From: Ctena decussata
Taxonomy: Eukaryota; Mollusca; Bivalvia; Lucinida; Lucinidae
NCBI GenBank assembly: GCA_963989385.1
Contig: OZ022502.1
Location: 50,895,454-50,959,453 of the forward strand
Direction: 5' to 3'
Length of the DNA stretch: 64,000 bases
Below the pieces are notes generated by a model. It was not told the DNA's origin, did not search any database, and saw nothing but the letters and a program-made list of their open reading frames with translations. Positions 44,218 to 55,049 of the stretch are shown piece by piece. Every line of letters begins with the position of its first letter. Position 1 is the stretch's first letter. Made by a program: the position numbers and the translations under genes.

Positions 44218-44408
44218 ACTTGGGACATGGTACACCACCATATCTGTCTGCCATTTTTCAAATGGAGACTTCTGGACAACGAAACCCTTCCAAAAAGGGA
44301 TCTGCTTGTAAAGGAAAGAATTTGCTCCTTTAGGACCCCATTGGGAAAGATAGCAAAAAGAAAAAATCAGAGTTGCTCCCCTTAAATGTGTATCCATTCA
44401 CCTTAAGA
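44218..44408. mobile_element. GTACACCACCATG-family MITE
   Basis: TGGGACATGGTACACCACCA, CCCTTCCAAAAAGGGATCTG, GAATTTGCTCCTTTAGGACC and GTGTATCCATTCACCTTAAG. It lies 140 bp from the previous copy in the same orientation. Confidence 0.7.
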
Positions 44409-44897
44409 TGGTGGAAAAATTCTGTGATATGCAAGCAGCAGCTTTTGAATATTGTGTAGCTAGTTCCTCGACAACTAAATGTGCTGCCTGTAACATCAGA
44501 ATAAATTAGTTAATATAGCTTTTACTGAAATTGGTTTAGCAAACATGTTCAACTTATAATATTAAAATTTTAAAACTGTCACACTCCGCATCACTGTTTA
44601 GTTTCATTTGACTGCTTTCTTGTATATAATGGAAATCAATTGATAACCACTACAGCATAGTTGCATGTTGTATATTTGAAATTATGATTTGATATTCATC
44701 AAAACAAATCAATTTCCTTGATTTGTAAATCACTTACACACATGACTGAAAGGAATTAAGCATAGAAATCATAAATTTAAATTAGAATGATAAGCAAAAT
44801 AAAGAACAAAGCATGTGATGCCATGACCTATTGGGATGTGAAAGCAAAATTGCTGATGGAAGATGACTTGCCAGTCTAACCGCATTCCAGCCTATAA

Positions 44898-45389
44898 GCT
44901 TCGTTCACAGGGGCAAAGTTTCTGTGACAAAGTAGGCTTGGCATAGAAAACTTTGCTCATGTAAATGAAAAAATATGCCACATTTTCATTACTAAATTCA
45001 TATGGTAAAGTTTCTATGACAAAATTTGTCCGTGTGAACAGAAAATTTGCCATAGAATATGTAACAAAGAAACTAGCTATGGAAGTGAACACAGAAAACT
45101 CTGCTCATAATCAAATCAGTTTGATTTTGACAAAGTATGTTTAACAAAAAAATGTGGCACTGTCGGCCATTTACACCAGCAAAGTTTGTTTGTCCAGGTA
45201 ACTTTGATGAGAATTATTTCTTTGTTTGAACACGGCCGCAAATATTTCATTGCCAAAGTTAATTTGACAAAGATTTTATTCTACATTTTTCTTTAACAAA
45301 TAATCTGCTCTGTGTAAACGCAAAATATTTGCCAAACTTTCTCTGTTACAGTTTCTGTGACAAAGAAACTTTGGTCGTGTAAACGAGGC
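44898..45389. mobile_element. 0.5-kb TIR element with repeated AAAGTTTCTGTGACAAA
   Basis: Ends GCTTCGTTCACAGG and the complement of GCCTCGTTTACACG are inverted. Variants of CAAAGTTTCTRTGACAAA and GTGTRAACR recur through the body in both orientations. No target duplication recognised. Confidence 0.55.
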
Positions 45390-45556
45390 TTTACTCTGAA
45401 TGGATTGTTATCTTTGTGGCTGTGCACCTCAGACTCGTGAAAGATTCTTATACCATACAGTATATACAAGAAAGCAGTCAGTATGCCTTGCACAATTTTT
45501 TCCGTTATTTTGCCTTTGCATTTATTGTGCATCTTGCCATACTTTGTTTTAACTAG

Positions 45557-45706
45557 GTACCCCACCCGGTGGAACCCCACCTTCCAAACATCTGTCTGTA
45601 TCAACAAGTGTGTTATATCACAAACGAAGTCCCGAGTTCTCATCTACGGGAGCTCTCAATACTAGCGGCATGGCTGGGATCCGGTCTGGGGCAGAGTCCT
45701 TAATGG
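45557..45706 (+). CDS. MAP7: MAP7-family gene, linker exon
   Basis: Exon of 150 nt with acceptor TTTTAACTAG and donor AATGG/GTAAGG. Both borders are phase 1 and the length is a multiple of three, so it can be skipped without changing frame. It encodes 50 residues, TPPGGTPPSKHLSVSTSVLY then HKRSPEFSSTGALNTSGMAG and IRSGAESLM. The KHLSVSTSVLYHKRSP stretch resembles, in position and make-up, the SKRLSSSSATL-type segment that follows the coil in vertebrate MAP7 proteins; that comparison is from memory. The segment has no predicted fold and is a likely phosphorylated linker. Confidence 0.8.
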
Positions 45707-45818
45707 GTAAGGGTAACCAGCCATTATCATATAGCTACTTGTATGTCCAAGTCTTGTCTTCTGTGTTTTGTATAACCAGAAATATGTGGGGTAAAACTCC
45801 ATGTAGATTTAATTTCTT

Positions 45819-46016
45819 TTAACCCTTAAAGTGCCTCCAAAAATAAATACACAAAATTTCAAAAAAAAGTTTCGTTCAAGCTTTATCATATTGAGAATCC
45901 AACAACTATGGGGCAAACAGTGTAAATCCAGATGAGGCGGCTCATTATGAGCCACCTCATCTGAATCTACCTGTTTGCAAATTCTACTCTTTTTGTTTTG
46001 GGCACTTTGAGAGTTA
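45819..46016 (+). mobile_element. TTAA-ended palindromic MITE, family 2
   Basis: TTAACCCTTAAAGTGCCTCC at the start; hairpin GGCAAACAGTGTAAATCCAG, stem TGAGGCGGCTCA / TGAGCCACCTCA (one mismatch); ends GGGCACTTTGAGAGTTA. The GACGACA box has been lost. Confidence 0.8.
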
Positions 46017-47763
46017 GTGTACATGTATATGAAAATTTTTTCATGCTCAAACTTCTTTTAGGATGGCAGTTGATAAAACTAGGTATGAAAAGCACTGTGG
46101 AATAGCGTCATTTTGAATTACTATAAAATACACTCTGTGGTGTTGTCTTTTCTAAAATTTCTTCCTATATGTTTTACACATATAGTTTAGCACATGAAAA
46201 ATATCTCGATGCAGATTGTCCGCAGAAAGCTGAAGTTAATCTGTAAGTTTAAAGCAATAGATAATGTTTTTATATTTTGGCATTTTCTAAAAATAAAAAT
46301 ATACAAAATCAATTTATGAATATTCTTCCTGAAATGTTAATTCACATTTACTTGTGTTATTGTAAAATATTATAACGATAAATATTTAAAGTTTTTGTTA
46401 ATTGTACAATATGCATGAACATCCCAGAATAAAATAATTATCACATTTGTATAATCGTATATAATCAGAAGTGGAGAAGGTGTGTGTTTCTGTAACATGT
46501 CATAGTGGATCTTTAAATGTTCTATGTGAGAGAAGGAGAGAACAAGGGGGTTGAGGTGGGGGAGGGGGTTAATTGAAGGGAAAATCCACTGGGAACTCAT
46601 ATACGTATTATAGAGATTTTATTGATTTGCCTGCTAGTATTCATCAGAGCATAAGTTTTGCTTTTGAAATAGTGCTTAACTTTTGAAGTGATGAGCAAAG
46701 CGCTATTCAGTTTTGCCTTGTGCATTCCAAACTTGTGTTTTTCGATTTGGCTTTTTATTGCACACTTTCCATGCTTCTAGCTCATTCTGCTTAATAACTT
46801 ATACACAGAAAATATGTCCACATAATTATATGTGGTGGGGCCACATTTATTTAAGATAATCTTGGACGTTGCTTATGTGTTAAAATGTATGATATCAGTG
46901 AAACATATCACTTTGATGAGTTGCTGCGGAGGGATTATGTTAGTAAAATTACAGTTACTGTGTCAGTTACTATGTGTGTCCGCATTGTTCCTTATGACCT
47001 GATAATTGTAAATTGATTTACAGGCAGAACTTTTTTTAGGGTGAAGGTAGGGGGTGGGGTAGGAGCACAATGGTAGAAATGTATGACACATGGAAAATTG
47101 TGGGGCTGTAATCCTGTTTGTTTCCTAGTTACCATGACAGCCTCATAAGGGTTCCTTGGCGCTTATGTAGACACCAGCCACTATAACCAGCCGGGGGCAT
47201 ATGCACAGTCTGCTCGCGCATAGTGCGGACTGAAAAATCTGTTGGAGGCTCTGGTTTGGAGGCTAGTGTGAAACTTCATTGTTTATGTTTGTGCTAAGGA
47301 TCTTTTTATGCCTGTCTCGGTGCATATGAGTATTTAGGGTTGGGGGGTCGTTTATGGACCGCTTCTTATGGATCCGATATATAGTGCCCCAGATGAGTTG
47401 CAGGTTGTTGGTTTAACATTTTAACCCCTTTCTTATTTCTTTACAAATATGTATACAGTGGATGGTCCTGGTACACACATTTCTGGAGAAATATAGAAAG
47501 AGCAGCTTAAATTCTATTGCCAGATTGCAGCTTACCTGAGACTAACCCAGCTATCACCTGAGATACCTGTAAACTAATTGCCAGAATGGGGTCTAACTGT
47601 CTTGATTTGTGTATATGCAATATGCAGTCATCTAAATTGCTTAATTAAAGCTTGTGATATTGTATTTATCAATGCATGATGTATAGATATTGTCATGTCT
47701 GTTGTTGTCTTGAATGGTGTCATGAGTTGGGACATGCAGGAAATGTGCTTAAAGCATTTGTGA

Positions 47764-47826
47764 ACAGCAAAGGCTCAGACAAGCCTGCGCATGCGCAGGC
47801 TGATCAGAACCTTTGCTGTTCGCACA
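47764..47826. repeat. GAACAGCAAAGGCTCAGACA palindrome
   Basis: GAACAGCAAAGGCTCAGACA, AGCCTGCGCATGCGCAGGCT, GATCAGAACCTTTGCTGTTC folds on itself with few mismatches. Spacing parallels the GCAAACA-type hairpins. Confidence 0.75.
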
Positions 47827-48153
47827 CACCATGTATTGAACCTGAAGAGTAAACTAGGTCAAACTGTACTCATACATTCACAGATAGTTTAAATCATCTG
47901 TGTCACAGATGCGTTAAGCAAGCTTCTGCACGACATGACTCAATATTGCATGCTTCTTATTCACCCAGAGGTGGAGGCTAACAGGGCTCGGTATATACTC
48001 AGAAAATAATAACAAAATTTTCAGATTTGATTTCAAAGGAATTAATTCATTTTCTTTATTTTTCTTCTTTTTTCTCCCCACCCAATCCAATTCCCACAAT
48101 TTCCTCCAATCAAAATCAACCTGCAAAATTTCTCCTGACTGGCCATATACCAG

Positions 48154-48399
48154 CCCTGAACAGCATCCCAGAAAACAGATTAGGCCGCTCTTTTATAGCG
48201 TCGAGTGCACCTCCGACCAGACACAAAAGCAGCGTGAATCTAGGTTCAAGCCAGACGTCAACAGTCAAGATGAGGGACAGGTCATCTCCTAGGAAACCAA
48301 GACCATCCAGTGTAGCAACCTCTATGCCTAGTTTTGTGCAGGTGGAAACAGGCACTCCAAAGTCATCTAGAAGTAAAAGTACAGACAGGCATGTCAGAG
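48154..48399 (+). CDS. MAP7: MAP7-family gene, Ser/Pro/Arg-rich linker exon
   Basis: Exon of 246 nt, phase 1 on both sides and divisible by three. The acceptor CCATATACCAG is modest, but a long pyrimidine tract lies 40-100 bp upstream and this is the only nearby AG that gives phase 1. The donor is TCAGAG/GTGAGA. The product is a basic disordered linker: ALNSIPENRLGRSFIASSAP, PTRHKSSVNLGSSQTSTVKM, RDRSSPRKPRPSSVATSMPS, FVQVETGTPKSSRSKSTDRH. Several SP and TP sites are present. A 2.1-kb transposon-like element starts 15 bp after the donor (48415), unusually close to a splice site. Confidence 0.82.
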
Positions 48400-48414
48400 G
48401 TGAGATTATCTTAA

Positions 48415-49212
48415 ACTCCGTTCATTAATTCTGAAACTGGGTTTTTCGCTGCTCATATTTTCATAATCTAACCAATCCAGGTAAGACTGTGCATAGTGAT
48501 AATGCTAGACTTCCGCCGATTTCTCATCCATGTGTCCTATGACTCTGTCCTACGTAGGATGCTAGGCTAATCTGCACAAAACTGCAAATTACAGAATTTC
48601 AGTCCGAGACTAAGTCCATCGGACAGGTTGGAAACGCCTTTTAATACCATATAAAGTGGTTGCTATAAATAATTTTGTGTACGGGTGGGGTTAGTATTCT
48701 AACACATGCTCTGCGCGTGGGAAACCAGTCAGCGTGACAGCAAGCTTGTCATCCAGATAATTTTGTCTCGATTTAAAATTGATTACACCGCATTGATTCA
48801 CACTGGACAAGGTTTTCGGTGTTTCATCATTGTATCGCCACCAGCAGACTGGCGTTATTTTAACGCAAATATAACAGCTTTCAGCAGTATGTAATAAAGT
48901 TTTAAAGTTCCAAACTATTATGACCTATGTTGCGTTAAAACTGCAAAGTTAAATACAAGGACAACAGGAAAAAACCGTGCACCTCTCAAACTTATTACAG
49001 CTCCCCTTAATCAGCCTATTCCTCATTCTTACCCCCCCCCACTCTAAATAGATAATAAAATTATCTCCCCCACACTCCCTACAACCCCCTCCCCTCAATT
49101 AATCTACCATCCAGACTCCAACCCCTCGACATTACCCCTTCCCAAACACACGTCTCCTTATTCAATCTACCACCCAAACCGCTACCCCAGTCTCTAGACA
49201 CACCCTACAGTC

Positions 49213-49248
<36 letters not shown>

Positions 49249-50536
49249 CGCCCCCACTTCTTTTCAACAAAGCATTCCCTCGATTAGTCTACCACTCCGA
49301 CCTCTACCCCGCGACACGAACAATATATATACGCAAGGAATACTACATCGTCGAACCTTACGGCTTGCGCAAACAGGCTGCAGTTTGATCAGAGTTAACC
49401 GGAAGTCGAAGTCAACCTCACGATACCGAGTTTAAGTAAAAAGCTTAGACGCAAGTGAGAGGTTACTTTTTCGCGATTCACATGATATATTTGACTTGCG
49501 TCATGTGAAAAGGTTATTAGGTCATGTGCATACTGTTAATACTCAACTGTACAGGCTGCTCATCTTTTTATATCACCCAAGAATGTTTATGCAAAAATGT
49601 AGAGTCTGATTTGACTGCACGATCTGAGTCTTCCCTGTTCGTACAATACAAGGGTACCTTTTCACAAGCATACAAATCTTTTACTTCCAAGAGCTGTATT
49701 CATAGACATTGACGTAAAAAGGTGAAACCGCACGCATGCATGTATGCGATATTTCCTTCCGTATATATGTATACGCGAAAGCTGATCTGAGCTTTTGCTT
49801 TTCGCACATCTGATGTGTGGTTGTGTGGACACAGAGGCACATAACAAAGTCCCTAGTTGACTGGTTTGAGATTTTTCTGTTCGCAGATACATTATGCCAC
49901 ATTTTTGCGTGAAACGTCACCATGAGAAAAATGATAGAACGGAAGAAATAGATAAGTGCAGGGACGTTTATAGGCCTGAAGTTCGCTTCTGAGTCGGATG
50001 ACACAAGTACCACGTTGTTTATATGGATACTACTTTTGATATTTTCCTGAGAAAATATGACACAAACAAATACAAGTGTTCAAAATATGGTAAAGAAACT
50101 TGGTCTGATTTTCAGTCCTAAAAGCCAGAGTTGTCAAAACGGAAAAAATATAGCTTATGTAGTAACTTGGTATTTTTTCTGTAATAAAAAGTAGCCGAAC
50201 TTCAAATCGCTTTTCTCCCTTATTCCTGTGACTTTGTTGGAGGGACAACAGTTATTACCCAAATGACCAGCGTGATACCCACGTGGAACGTATCTGAATA
50301 TGTATGACTTTAGGCTGTCAATTTTCGTCAAATGGTCTTAGTTTGCGGACAGGTTTTTGAAATTTGCTGTTTCGTGCATGTAACTGCAGCATTAGGCGCC
50401 AGGCTAAGATACATGAGACCTTTATGAGAAATTGGCGGAAGTCGAGCTTTATCACTATGCACAGTCTTACGTGGATTGATTAGATTATAAAAGTATGAGC
50501 AGCGAAAAACCCAGTTTCAGAATTAATGAACGGAGT
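48415..50536. mobile_element. 2.1-kb element with inverted repeats near 190 bp and TTAA target duplication
   Basis: Both ends read ACTCCGTTCATTAATTCTGA inward and stay similar for about 190 bp (AAACTGGGTTTTTCGCTGCT, AAGACTGTGCATAGTGATAA, GACTTCCGCC). TTAA flanks it at 48411-48414 and 50537-50540. This fits a Kolobok- or piggyBac-like TTAA-specific element; the ACTCCG end is not the usual piggyBac CCY. No transposase frame, so it is non-autonomous. The interior has a C-rich tract including C44. Confidence 0.82.
49214..49257. repeat. C44 homopolymer in a C-rich tract
   Basis: A run of 44 C lies within about 300 bp of CCCC-rich sequence (48990-49300). The minus strand is G-rich and could form quadruplexes. 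The exact length in the assembly is uncertain. Confidence 0.85.
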
Positions 50537-51111
50537 TTAATAGAATTTTCCTTCTATAAAATGGTGAGATTATCTTAAAAGGATTTTCCTTCTATAAAAT
50601 TGTAAGTTAAAGAAGCAGTTTGAAGTTCTATCATACATATATGCTGATGAAATGAAGTGTAATGTGAGTAATAGTAAATATAGAAGAATAATGATGTTCG
50701 AATACATATGAAACATTCATAAATGAACATATTGGAGTACCGGTAACTGTCTTTATCTGTCAATGAGGACAGTCGCCCACTTGTCATGATGTCAAACTGA
50801 TGTCATGAAAACAGTGATTTCATTGGACATCATACTCATCAAATGATGTCTGGTTCTGATAGCAAGACTAAAGAAAAAATACAGCTGTGATTTTTTTTTT
50901 TGGTACAAATGATTTTGCATATTTTTCAATCTACCAGTTGTGATTAGAAGCAAATATGTATATAAACCAAAATTAAATTTAAGAATTGAATTTTTCTTTT
51001 TTTGAATTCATTTGGCGATGAAGCTACTCTCATTGCTAAAATTCATCTTGAAGGTCTTAGCACTGTATTGAATTTTAGCTCTTCCCTCTTCAACCAAATT
51101 CTTTCTATTCA

Positions 51112-51365
51112 GAGAAGCCCCTAATGAAACTCCGTATTATCTCCCATGGAAATATTCCCATTCTTTTAATGTTCACAGTCAAGTTTGTGATTACCAGTTT
51201 GCTTCCCCCTGTTTGCCCTTTCATAATAGGGGCTACCCTTAAAGGAAAGAATTTGCTCCGAAAGGGAGCAAATTCTTTTCTTTAAGAGAAGCCCCTAATG
51301 AAATGGGAGATAAATTCTTCTTTGTGAATTATCTCCCTTGCAAGTGTTCCCATTCACATGAAGTG
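51112..51365. mobile_element. GTACACCACCATG-family MITE, diverged outer part
   Basis: GGGGCTACCCTTAAAGGAAA, GAATTTGCTCC / GGAGCAAATTC, then TTAAGAGAAGCCCCTAATGA; GAGAAGCCCCTAATGAAA also opens the left end. It ends 27 bp before the 51392 microexon. Confidence 0.65.
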
Positions 51366-51391
51366 CACTGTCAAATCCTGTATATTTTCAG

Positions 51392-51444
51392 ATCAAGGTA
51401 AATCTGGAACTCCTGGTCGCAAAGATGACAAGACAGATGCACAG
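51392..51444 (+). CDS. MAP7: MAP7-family gene, 53-nt microexon
   Basis: Acceptor TATATTTTCAG and donor GCACAG/GTAAAC frame a 53-nt open segment that enters in phase 1 and leaves in phase 0. It encodes DQGKSGTPGRKDDKTDAQ, a hydrophilic linker piece. The phases link the 48399 donor to the 51994 acceptor with no frame break, which is the main support. Because 53 is not a multiple of three, skipping this exon alone would shift the frame. A MITE copy ends about 30 bp upstream. Confidence 0.75.
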
Positions 51445-51993
51445 GTAAACAATGAGTTTTTCATGAAAAGGCGAATCACCTGAACACATTGTACATATGC
51501 ACTTTATTGCTTGCCTGTACAAAAGCACAGGAAGAACTGTCTCTGTGGCATTGATGCTTGCTTTTGGTTAAAATTTTTGACAAAGCCCAGAAGGTGACCA
51601 TACTTCTTGTTACAGCTCTTTTATTTTTATAGAAAATAACACTATTGACTAACATAAAACTTAGATAATTTTTCCATGTTGTGTGTTGGAGTTAGAAAAT
51701 AAGACTGACATTTATAATTTATGCACTATTTATTCAGTTATAATAAGACCTGAGTTTTTCTGTTTTTTGTTTTTGTTTTTTTTGCCAAATATCAGCCAAA
51801 ATCTAGATTTGTCTTATGAGAAAGATCTAGATTTCTTGGATTGTTTTTTTTAGGGTAAACCCCATCTCAAAACAGAATTACACAAGACTGATTTACATAT
51901 TAGAGGTCAGTCTACATTGGGGTAAAAGCTCCATCTTACAGCTGAATTTATAAAATTTATTTATAAATTTATAAACTAATATTTATAAACCAG
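51445..51993. other. Short intron
   Basis: Phase 0 intron of 549 bp, about a third of it a palindromic MITE with an AATCTAGATC core (51735-51895). Two overlapping TTTATAAATTTATAAA stretches precede the acceptor. Confidence 0.8.
51735..51895. mobile_element. AATCTAGATC-core palindromic MITE
   Basis: CTGAGTTTTTCTGTTTT, AATCTAGATTTGTCTTATGA, GAAAGATCTAGATTTCTTGG, ATTGTTTTTTTTAGGG; arms imperfect. Confidence 0.65.
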
Positions 51994-52209
51994 GATGAGA
52001 AACACAAAGCTGCCACTTTGCCTCGACCATACGACAGGAGAAAAATAGAAGAGAGAAGACAGGAAGTTAAGAAAAAGCTAGAAGAAAAAGAAAAAGAAGA
52101 TAATAAACCTCCTGTGAGATTAACTAAATCTTTCATTGAGAGAATGGCTGTACCTAAACATCCGTCACCAGAGAAGAAAGATGGGGTTAAAGAGCCCACA
52201 CCAGTCAGG
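51994..52209 (+). CDS. MAP7: MAP7-family gene, charged linker exon
   Basis: Exon of 216 nt with acceptor TTATAAACCAG and donor GTCAGG/GTAGGT, phase 0 on both sides. It encodes 72 residues: DEKHKAATLPRPYDRRKIEE, then a short charged helix RRQEVKKKLEEKEKED, then NKPPVRLTKSFIERMAVPKH and PSPEKKDGVKEPTPVR. The pairing of a short helix with the SP- and TP-containing tail suits the linker between the two MAP7 coils. Symmetric phases mean it could act as a cassette exon. No premature stop or frameshift is visible. Confidence 0.88.
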
Positions 52210-52884
52210 GTAGGTATTTCTTTATGTTTTATGGTTGTTTTTGAAATTTTAGGGTTGAGTTGGGTAACTTCGGACAGCGGGTGAATTCAGACATATCATT
52301 GCAAACAGTGAAAATCCAGATGAGACGGCTCATAATGAGCCGTCTCATCAGGATTTTCAATGTTTGCCCAGTTAATTTTGTTTTAATTCCAAAGAACTGA
52401 CATATAAAGGAAACAATGTCACTGTCCGAATTTACCTGCTGTCCGAATTTACTTGACATGACCCTAGCTGTTCAAAATAAGAGGCAGATTGATAGATGGT
52501 TGTAGCTGGTGCCATTTTGATTAATTTTCAGGGTTACAATAAATATGAAAAAGTATTTCAAGTGAAAAAATGGACATACATACATACACATTTAGATTTA
52601 ATTTCAAAATATTGAAGTTCACATGCACACATATAGTATTGATACAATACTCAAATGTGTTATTGATGTGGTATGATATGATAATGCTAAACATTAGTTT
52701 CATAAGAGCAAATACATATACAGTCGGGGTAAATCTGTTGATTGCATAATTTGTGGCATACTACTATGTGACAAGGGTTCAGATGTCTGAAAACAAAGGG
52801 TCTTGTGGTAATCAAGAAAACATGGATTTCATGCTGCTGGTGCATATTGCATGTTATTTTATGCATATGAACGCATGTTTGCAG
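52210..52884. other. Short intron with a TIR palindrome
   Basis: Phase 0 intron of 675 bp. It contains the 52265-52457 palindrome; the rest is AT-rich and unassigned. Confidence 0.8.
52265..52457. mobile_element. Palindromic MITE with TTCGGACAGC ends
   Basis: AACTTCGGACAGCGGGTGAA at the left is inverted at the right within TTTACCTGCTGTCCGAATTT. The core is GCAAACAGTGAAAATCCAGA, TGAGACGGCTCA / TGAGCCGTCTCA, close to the hairpin of family 2 although the ends differ. Confidence 0.78.
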
Positions 52885-52938
52885 GTTGTAATGAGGAAAA
52901 ATTTAATTGTGGAAGCCCCCAAACCTAGTTCCCCACAG
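52885..52938 (+). CDS. MAP7: MAP7-family gene, 54-nt cassette-type exon
   Basis: A 54-nt segment between acceptor CATGTTTGCAG and donor CCACAG/GTTAGT, phase 0 on both sides. It encodes 18 residues, VVMRKNLIVEAPKPSSPQ. Length and phase make it a natural in-frame optional exon. The evidence is limited to good splice signals, correct phase and a Pro/Ser-rich sequence like its neighbours; no known motif is present. Confidence 0.7.
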
Positions 52939-53051
52939 GTTAGTGTACTTGTCCCCCTCGAGGTGGTGACCCCCTGGAGAGCTTGTGTGTACACAGAAAA
53001 ACAAAATGCACGATATTTATTCACATACATGTTTAACATAAAACTGCTGTA

Positions 53052-53257
53052 CAGTCAAACTCCCTATATCTCTAAGTCGAACTTCAGCCCAAACTACCGA
53101 TATCTCAAAGTAAATTTTCTGGTACTAGAAAATTTAATATGAGATATCAGTAGTTTGTGATAACAGGAGTTGAAATGTAAATAAAAATAGGAAATACATT
53201 CTTTGATATAAGAAGATACTTTGAGATATCAGTGTTCGAGATATCCGGAGTTGACTG
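53052..53257. mobile_element. Tc1/mariner-like palindromic MITE with TA duplication
   Basis: TA flanks CAGTCAAACTCCCTATATCT and GATATCCGGAGTTGACTG. The arms include ACTACCGATATCTCAAAG and its near complement. Confidence 0.8.
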
Positions 53258-53398
53258 TATTAATTTTCTGTTTGATGATGGGAATTATTTTGTTGCTCTG
53301 AGCATTACTATGTTCTGAATTTGGGTAAGGGGTAATTGCATTTAAATGCGTAGCTTTCTCTAGTGCTTTTACTTTACATTAATCTGTTTGGATTCCAT

Positions 53399-53507
53399 GG
53401 CCCAGTTGTTCAAAGCATCGTTAGCTTAAAGTCTCTGGTCAAAGATTTGTTCTCTTCTGGTATACATAAAACCAATTTTGCTAATATTTTGCTGAAAAAT
53501 TCTGAAG

Positions 53508-53542
<35 letters not shown>

Positions 53543-53874
53543 AAAAGAAAATGTCAGTGTTTTTGCATACAGTACATACATGAAAATATATGAACTGAGA
53601 CACGAGAAAACCAACAAAGTGGCATGTGCGCCAAGTGAAGACTCAGCTCAGCATGAGCATCCACCCAGTCTGATCAGAGTCTTCACATTCCGCATGGAGC
53701 TAGCTTAGATCCTTGGCTACCCTTTAAGTGCAAAGCGAAGACTCTGATCAGACTGGGCGGATACCCAGGCTGATCTGAGTCTGTGCTGGGCACACATACC
53801 ACTTTGTTGGTTTACTCGTGCCACAGCTCATATTTTGTTAACTAATGACATTGTTAGTTTTGAACAACTGGACC
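53399..53874. mobile_element. MITE with GGCCCAGTTGTTCAAA ends, carrying another MITE
   Basis: GGCCCAGTTGTTCAAAGCAT, CGTTAGCTTAA at the left and TTGTTAGTTTTGAACAACTG, GACC at the right match the element at 19287. A 30-A run (53511-53540) and a TGAGCC-type palindrome (53596-53830) lie inside. Confidence 0.75.
53596..53830. mobile_element. TGAGCCGCGACA palindromic MITE, copy 3
   Basis: TGAGACACGAGAAAACCAAC to TACTCGTGCCACAGCTCA, with AGTCTGATCAGAGTCTTC and GAAGACTCTGATCAGACT arms. Confidence 0.82.
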
Positions 53875-55049
53875 AAAAACTCTAGAATAGGGGGACCTGA
53901 TTCTGAGACTTTTTCACATTTCTCCTGAAGTACATATGCCAAAACACAGTATGATGCATAACTCAATAACTACAATTAAATAGATAGGGCATAGATGGAT
54001 ACACGTTAGTTTACCCAGAAATTGTTATAAAATATGCTACTTTGTGGGACTGTGGTCACAATCTTTCATGTTAGGAAGGTGTTAGGGTGATAGTCTCTAA
54101 GAGTCAAACTTTCTATACCTGTTGGGATCTGCTCTTGCTCATTGGTTTACTATTGGGACTAGTAGAATAGTTACAAGTTATTATAATTTTATTTTCTGTA
54201 ACTTGAGTAAAGCTATAGTTGAGCCTAGTACTTTAAAAGGATAATTTACTTGAAACTACATGTATCTGCCTTACACTGATTTGCTTTTGTCTGGCATTAA
54301 ACGGTGTACCTAGTTTAAAAGTCAGAAAGTGGAAATTCTAGTCCTGTTAGATATCAGATGACTGAGTATCAGATTTAACAGCATGGCAGACAGTAATTCA
54401 TATTGGATAGGGCTGTTCCGTATAAATGAGAGTGTGAAAAGGACACATATCTTATTTGCATGGCTCATTAGTATAACAGAAGCCCCCACCACACAGCCCA
54501 TTCCATTAGCATAGTAGCCCGGGCTACATAACTTTGGTGGCAATATGCCACCAAAGTTATGTGGCCGGGGCTTTATGCTACATTTTGGAGAAAAAGAATG
54601 CATTAACACATGATTTTTGGAAATAATAACAGAAGCATAAAAGAAGAAAAAGAAATGGATTTGCATATTATGCCATACATATAATGTCTCTAACAGGAAT
54701 GCATAATCAGATTTAACAATCAATTTTCAAGCTTATCATGAGACAGAGTTGGAAACACAATGTAAGGATATCAGATTGTAAAGTTTGCATGTTTATTTCA
54801 CCATCTTGTTACTCACAATCATTTCACAATGTCATTTTTTCTTGCTGTAGCTCATATTCACGTCATACCTACACACTCATATGATATAGTGACAGAGAAA
54901 CATGACTTCATATTTCTATGACCTAAGGATAGAATGCCCTTAGGACAGAAATAAGATTTATCAGATTCCTATGATGAGAGAAAAGATATAACGTATCTAA
55001 AGATTATTTTGACATAGAGTCACATAACTTAAAGGCAGAGGAATATCAG

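Larger units (their letters stand above)
40489..45556. other. Intron with several MITEs
   Basis: Phase 1 intron of 5 kb. Near 40677-40760 two inverted arms around TTTATACCACCCTTA form a short palindrome. Copies of the AACATATGTTGTGACC palindrome lie near 41.6 and 42.1 kb, and GTACACCACCATG MITEs at 42.5, 43.8 and 44.2 kb. A TIR element spans 44898-45389. Nothing is recognised in 40770-41500 or 44410-44890. Confidence 0.75.
45707..48153. other. Intron, mostly unassigned
   Basis: Phase 1 intron of 2.4 kb. A TTAA-ended palindromic MITE occupies 45819-46016. A 63-bp palindrome with CTGCGCATGCGCAG at its centre lies at 47764-47826. A pyrimidine tract at 48050-48115 precedes the next exon. I see nothing identifiable in 46020-47760. 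Confidence 0.75.
48400..51391. other. Intron with 2.1-kb TTAA element
   Basis: Phase 1 intron of 3 kb dominated by the element at 48415-50536. A MITE of the GTACACCACCATG family lies at 51112-51365. Nothing is recognised in 50600-51100. Confidence 0.75.

Noticed and set aside
48415..50536. Transposase gene inside the TTAA element
   Set aside because: The longest frames (about 110 codons) contain no DDE or piggyBac-like motif and lie on unrelated sequence; the element is non-autonomous.
54322..54723. 133-codon minus-strand open frame
   Set aside because: It runs through a 75-bp palindrome and AT-rich intron and encodes no recognisable domain.
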